The notes below the pieces were generated by a model. It had not been told where the DNA came from. It searched no databases and saw only the letters and a list, made by a program, of their open reading frames with translations. DNA of 64,000 bases from the NCBI GenBank assembly GCA_949752745.1, contig OX457027.1, forward strand, positions 87,999,720 to 88,063,719, written 5' to 3'. The first letter of the stretch is position 1, and every line of letters starts with the position of its first letter. A program made the translations under genes and the position numbers. This DNA is from Protula sp. h YS-2021 (taxonomy: Eukaryota > Annelida > Polychaeta > Sabellida > Serpulidae). Shown here one piece after another: positions 60,401 to 64,000 of this stretch.

Positions 60401-63376
60401 GTCAAAAAGTTAAAACACACCAAAATGAAAATTTACAAAAATTGTCCAAAATTCAATTTTTGATCAGAATCAATCTTCGAGATGATGAGCGCTATGTGGT
60501 CTTTCTAATTCACGGTTTGGTGAAGATCCGATGAATTCTTTTAGAAATATCGCGTAATCAAAGTCCAAAACAGCCAAAAACAAATCAAAGTGAAAATAAG
60601 AAAAGTTTCTTGAAAAATTCAACTTAGAGAAAAAATAACCCTTTAGTGATGATCGTCACTGTATGGTCTTTCTTTCTAAAAGGTTTGATGAAGATCTGAT
60701 GAACTGTTTTAGAGATATTGCGTAAACAAAGTCCAAAACAGTAAATAAACACCTCAATGCAAATTTCAAAAATTCAATTTTTGACACAAATCAAAATAAT
60801 TTCCTCTGTGCAAATCTGCACTATATGGTCTTTGTTCCTGCAAAGTATGGTGAAGAGGTGACGAGCTGTTTTCGAGATAACGCGTAAACAAAGTCCAAAT
60901 ACAGCACTGAAAGCACCAAAATTTAAAAAATCGTCAAAAATCCAATTTTTATCGGACCGCCAAAAATTTTGGCGTGCATCAAGCTGCGATCATGTGAGTA
61001 AGTTTCGTAAAATATCAGACCAAACGGCTTACGAATCTAACAGGAATGAGCGGTAACGAACGGACAGACGGACAAAGCACAATCCATAAGCCTAGGGGCG
61101 CAATTGGGGGATAAAAAGACACCTGGGGCGCTGAGTAAATTATAGCCTACGTAATACAAGACAATGTTCAGATGAAGAAGGCCCCTACTTTTTACTAGCT
61201 GAACCTTTCCTTACACACTTTTGGTTCAACGTCATAATTCTGCATATGATTTTTCATTGAGCTGTGGCACAGACCTTGGAGAGCTGCTTAAGTCCAATGC
61301 CCAGCAATCGCTGAGCCTCCTTATAGTAAATCGTGTCCGGGTGATTATATGTCATGCAATTCTGTAGCATCGTCCGGAAATCTTCCTGAAAACAGTTAAT
61401 TTTTTTTTCTTCTTATTTCTTTCTTGCGCAAGCAGCCAAGTAGATCATATTTTCGCCGCTTCAGAAAAATTATTTTTTTCTTTTATTTTTCTTCAATATT
61501 TCGTCCATGAATTAATTACGTCCTGGTAACATGATCGCCAACTTTTACTGACAACTAATCTGCTACTATCGAACAGATGCACCACTTTATTGCACCAAGC
61601 AGCCTATTTCCTGGAATACTGGGGATTTACAAGAGCTTTAAATGCAACGACACAGGAGGTTTCCCTTCATACCCTATACTCAGCCACAGTTGTATATTCG
61701 AAACCATCGATCTTCTTTCGCATAGTGCTGAAATCCATAGGGCGTTGAATGATCTCCGAATACCTCGGTGCAATCATATCCGTGACGGGGAAAGCAAAGA
61801 TTCCATTTCCATCTTTCCTGCAAAAGCACAAATACATCCATGGAATCCATGACGCCTTCGAAAGGCACCCACAGCAAGCACTAAATATAAATATAATAAA
61901 TTAATTATGACTGATTTGTTTAATCAGATGGATATTTATCATACAAATAGGGCTGTATTCATAGTCCACACCCCCCCACCCTCCCAATATTCTTCAGTCC
62001 ACAAGCCGAACCATTTGCTTAAGTTGCACAACATACCGCTTACTCTGACTACAATCTTATCAATGTGTGATGAGCCTGATCAGATTATCGCCCATACCTC
62101 GTGATCAAGACTCATTATTCAAACAGATTTCTGTGACCGTGATCAGTTTTTTTTAACTTGCCTTCTCATGTCCATAAGTGTTACAACTTTTTAGTGTCTT
62201 GTCTGACTGACTGGTTGGTTGATTGACTGGGTGATTTAGCTGTAGCGTGACTCACTTTTGCAGGTTCTTCTGCATGTAGTCGAGCAGGAAATAGAGCGGG
62301 CCTTTCTTCTCCTCCTGTCTCCTCTCCCGCAGGTTCCTACCCGGCACGAAGTCCGCCTCCGTCACAACGCGCGGACGCTTCACGGACGGCGGCTCCACGT
62401 ACGGCTCGTCGCCGTCATCGTCCTCCACCTCCGACAGCTTGGAGTCCTCGTCAAGTCTGCCAACAATGTTACTTCGTGTCTAGCTCTTATCTTATTAAGC
62501 GTGATTATTATACGTAATTCTTATAACGCGCTTTATATAATTAAATCTCTAAGCGCTTACAAACACACATACATAAGCATGAATACACATAGTCTAAAAA
62601 AAGATTAAAAAATACTTATAAAAACAACAACAGTAAATAGTAACTAATAATACTGACTGAACAAATAGGTTTTTAAAAGTCTTCTGAAACATAAAATAGA
62701 AGTAGAACTTTTAATATGGATCGGAAGATCATTCCACAGCTTCTGCGATTATGAAGACAAGGACTGGACAAAACAATTCGACATAACATAAACGATGGAA
62801 TCATTTTTCGTGTGTTTTATGAAAATGTAAAAACTGGGATTACATAACAACCATATCTGCCACCCTCCAAAAAGTTAGAATAAGAGATAAACAGAGAGCA
62901 CTTTCGAAAATCTAAGAAAAAACTTCGCGGAGCTGTACTCACAGCTGACTGTCTCCGCCGTCAGACTCACCGTCTTCCCGCCGCCTCTTCTCCTAAAAAC
63001 AAGCAATCAATGCATAACGATAGCTGACATAAAAGAAGTTGTTAGTGCATTCGAAAGTAGAGACAAAAATGTTAGAAGTGGCACGAATTTTACGACTGCA
63101 TTGCACAGTGGAAATTCAGTACACTTGATTTGATGAGTGAGAGTCCCCCTTTTCTTTTAAGTTGCACAACATTTGCATAAAGAGACAAATTGTCGCCCGG
63201 CCATCTGGTCTAGCCTTTCACCGGGAGGAGTCATACCTTGCGATGTTTCTTGCGCTTCTTGTGTTTGGGCTTGCGGTCAGGTGTGTCGTCAGCGCCCACC
63301 ACGGACACAGGGCTCGGGCTCGCCGTGGGAGTGATCCCGCCCACTTTTAGCACCAATTTCAGCGGCTTTGAGTCTC
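39791..63376 (-). CDS. BRD9: BRD7/BRD9 bromodomain protein, 14 exons in window, 5' end outside
   Basis: Subunit of SWI/SNF complexes (BRD9 in ncBAF, BRD7 in PBAF); protostomes usually have one gene for both. Exons in transcript order: 63376-63237, 62992-62943, 62456-62256, 61817-61673, 61385-61275, 59978-59851, 59398-59303, 57140-57022, 47825-47690, 42554-42443, 42094-42044, 41696-41621, 40970-40806, 40221-39791. All are GT-AG and in phase, about 653 residues. Words: KPLKLVLKVGG; basic KPKHKKRKKHRK; bromodomain FAFPVTDMIAPRYSEIIQRP, NCMTYNHPDTIYY (acetyl-lysine Asn); then FSSYAPIFDSTTANMSKEES, VDNLLDILTQGQHSKTL and QVKPDDIVSRDAVRKAMGI, as in BRD7. The exon starting 40970 could start at 40964 instead. 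The first exon (MGKKHKKHK-type) is not in the window. Symbol given for the BRD7/9 group. Confidence 0.92.
41234..41545 (+). repeat. 35-bp minisatellite in a BRD7/9 intron
   Basis: About eight units with the core TCAGTACATCAGCCGCCTGT followed by ACCCACACACAGTGG, degrading at the right end. Period 35 confirmed at 41268, 41303 and 41338. Confidence 0.85.
44416..45280. mobile_element. foldback-type element with GAAAACGGCCC subrepeats
   Basis: The left arm has GAGAAAACGGCCC, GAAAACGGCCC and GAAACGGCCC. The right arm has six inverted copies of GGCCGTTTTCTCCC or a variant. The arms pair only through these short subrepeats, as in foldback transposons. The interior has no gene. Confidence 0.6.
46398..46520. 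repeat. array of GTGCCGAGTTTG/GTGCCGACTTGTCC words
   Basis: Six short related words in 120 bp. It looks like one arm of another foldback-type element; a partner arm was not found. Confidence 0.45.
46561..47595. mobile_element. foldback-type element with TTCGGCCCA subrepeats
   Basis: The left arm (46571-46692) has six TTCGGCCC words. The right arm (47459-47585) has the inverse GGGCCGAA words six times. The interior contains a tandem pair of about 125 bp around TGGTGTGTAAAACTG (47213 and 47337). Confidence 0.6.
48815..52020 (+). repeat. 114-bp satellite, about 28 copies, with 684-bp higher-order repeat
   Basis: The unit has CCCGAAAAATATCA and TCATATTTTCGGG, near-inverse words that could pair, then TTTTAAAGCGAAAATTACAA and CATTATCGCCCAATGTTCCC. 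A distinctive variant (TATATCTATTATATTTTCGG) occurs at about 49067 and 49741, exactly six units apart (684 bp), and neighbouring variants repeat with it. Because 114 is 3 x 38, a 1001-codon frame stays open; it has no start context or exon support. Confidence 0.9.
52090..52860 (+). repeat. tandem duplication, about 350 bp unit
   Basis: The block with AAGCTCAGTAGATTCAAAAA and GAAAAATGAGGGACTAGATA occurs twice (near 52168 and 52506) with a third partial copy. It ends with a GGACAGACGGACGGACG tail, which also ends other intron repeats here. Confidence 0.7.
52917..55860. mobile_element. composite element with TTATGTGGTGG inverted ends
   Basis: TTATGTGGTGG words at 52920, 52950 and 53018 recur inverted as CCACCACATAAG at 55796-55860. 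The whole interior is the 51-bp satellite plus short flanks. The right side continues into a GGACGG run and the hairpin AGCCCTGTTGGCTGAAAAGC at 55920. Confidence 0.5.
53166..55325 (+). repeat. 51-bp satellite, about 42 copies
   Basis: Unit core: CAGTGCGCATGTTTATTTAA, CTTGCGTTGATGCGCGGTTC, GCATTTCGGAC. Copies differ by 5-20 percent. Divisible by 3, hence weakly open frames such as 53260-53697, which are not genes. Confidence 0.9.
56406..57060 (-). repeat. minisatellite made of an exon end plus splice donor
   Basis: The last bases of the BRD7/9 exon 57140-57022 and its donor (GAGAAGGAGCGAGTCGTCAC then TCTCG and GTGAGTTCTC, minus strand) recur nine more times downstream in the intron. Starts of the shared GAGAACTCAC word: 56406, 56482, 56558, 56634, 56710, 56786, 56862 (period 76), then 56912, 56962 and the real one at 57012 (period 50). 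Most copies keep the GT donor. Confidence 0.9.
57300..58380 (+). repeat. diverged tandem repeats and a terminal hairpin
   Basis: Five or six loose units share GAAGCATTTT, AAAATTG, a GGCCAATTTTTGGC-type word and GAACATTTGTGCAAA. The end has AGACCAGCCCGACGAAGTCG followed by its inverse (58351-58379), a perfect short hairpin. C8A-run at 57391-57440. Confidence 0.55.
58970..59360 (-). repeat. 108-bp tandem copies of an exon end plus splice donor
   Basis: The last 58 bp of the BRD7/9 exon 59398-59303 and its GTACGTG donor recur at about 59148-59085 and 59256-59194, almost unchanged, and as a copy with a lost donor at 59046-58970. The C-rich spacers between them vary in length. Confidence 0.9.
60330..61080 (+). 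repeat. diverged intron repeats, about 180-bp unit
   Basis: Three units share AAAGTCCAAA, TATGGTCTTT, TGAAGATC and a CAATTTTTGA word. They end in GGACAGACGGAC like other repeats here. They lie between exons 61385-61275 and 59978-59851. Confidence 0.5.
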
Positions 63377-64000
63377 CTGTAGTAAAGGAACGTGACGAGC
63401 TATTTACAGCCTAAGAGCAGGCTACAACAGAGCAGTGTGGAAACCACTAGATTCCACAAATCAGCACCGCGTAGATAGGCCGCACTAACACAGTGCACTA
63501 TTCACTACACACAAACACAGGGACCACAGAACCCGTGGAAAGCACAAAAAAACAGGGACCGCAACAACAGTCACAACACATACACAGAGACCGCTACACT
63601 GGTTAGGGGTGTGACGGTAAGCCATGCCGGTTCTGTACACTTCAATTATTCAGTTCGGTTTTTTTTTTCGGTACGATTTTGCAAAAATTGTTAAAATCTT
63701 GCCGAAATGATGAATATTTGTATTTAGCTAAATATTTATCGCATAACACTCAATAATGCCTTTTAGTCATGTGATCTGAAACAGAAACACAAGTTTATAA
63801 AATTTATAAGCTCAACTTGATAAATTAGAGACTTTTTTTTATAAAATGAAGCATCACATAATAATAATTTTATTAATCATAAATTTGGTTTTGCTTATTT
63901 AACAAGGTGTTCATTTTTTAACACCAAATGTCCCTGAATTCCCATTAAATATTTAAAAAGTCACAGGAATCACAATTAACCATAAATATCTCAAATAACA
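63377..64000. other. BRD7/9 intron running off the window
   Basis: No exon encoding the expected MGKKHKKHK-type N-terminus is seen. The region is AT-rich with a CA-rich patch at 63480-63600. Confidence 0.5.

Overview
The window is animal nuclear DNA, most likely from a mollusc or another marine lophotrochozoan. The evidence is two intron-rich host genes with GT-AG introns, DIRS and Maverick/Polinton elements, tRNA-derived SINE sequence, and large intronic satellite arrays. The species cannot be named from the sequence alone.

Layout. (1) 1-3000: a terminal-inverted-repeat (TIR) element carrying broken Polinton-type accessory genes (PC4-like, a PC4-like paralog, a C2H2 zinc-finger gene). (2) 3090-4208: short tandem repeats and a small DIRS deletion derivative. 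(3) 4205-24817: a DIRS-family tyrosine-recombinase retrotransposon on the minus strand (gag, RT, RNase H, YR), split inside gag by (4) a 16.46 kb Maverick/Polinton at 8138-24600. The Polinton is flanked by the 6-bp duplication CTTAGC and has AG...CT ends and TIRs of about 1.15-1.2 kb. (5) 27795-36683: an intact 11-exon TRIP13/PCH2 gene on the plus strand. (6) 39791-63376: a 14-exon BRD7/BRD9 gene on the minus strand, convergent with TRIP13, whose first coding exon lies beyond the right edge. Its introns hold satellites, foldback-type elements and simple repeats.

The Polinton encodes protein-primed DNA polymerase B, a retroviral-like integrase, a packaging ATPase, an adenain-like protease, double-jelly-roll major capsid protein, penton-type minor capsid protein and small virion-like proteins. 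Several genes carry frameshifts or stops, while the two host genes beside it do not. It therefore looks like a decaying endogenous copy rather than poor sequence. Leftward genes (capsid, protease, ATPase, integrase, NADAR) and rightward genes (polymerase, PC4 cluster) converge on an AT-rich spacer holding 15 copies of TGTAAATA, the Pumilio-site consensus.

The most unusual content is: a series of small proteins sharing a PC4-like C-terminal pattern; a three-copy family of unknown acidic proteins; a NADAR-domain protein; a repeated promoter module with Maf-type TGCTGAGTCAGCA sites upstream of TATA boxes; ETS-CRE composite sites at the TIR tips; and, in the host BRD7/9 gene, tandem amplification of the exon end plus splice donor of two neighbouring exons.
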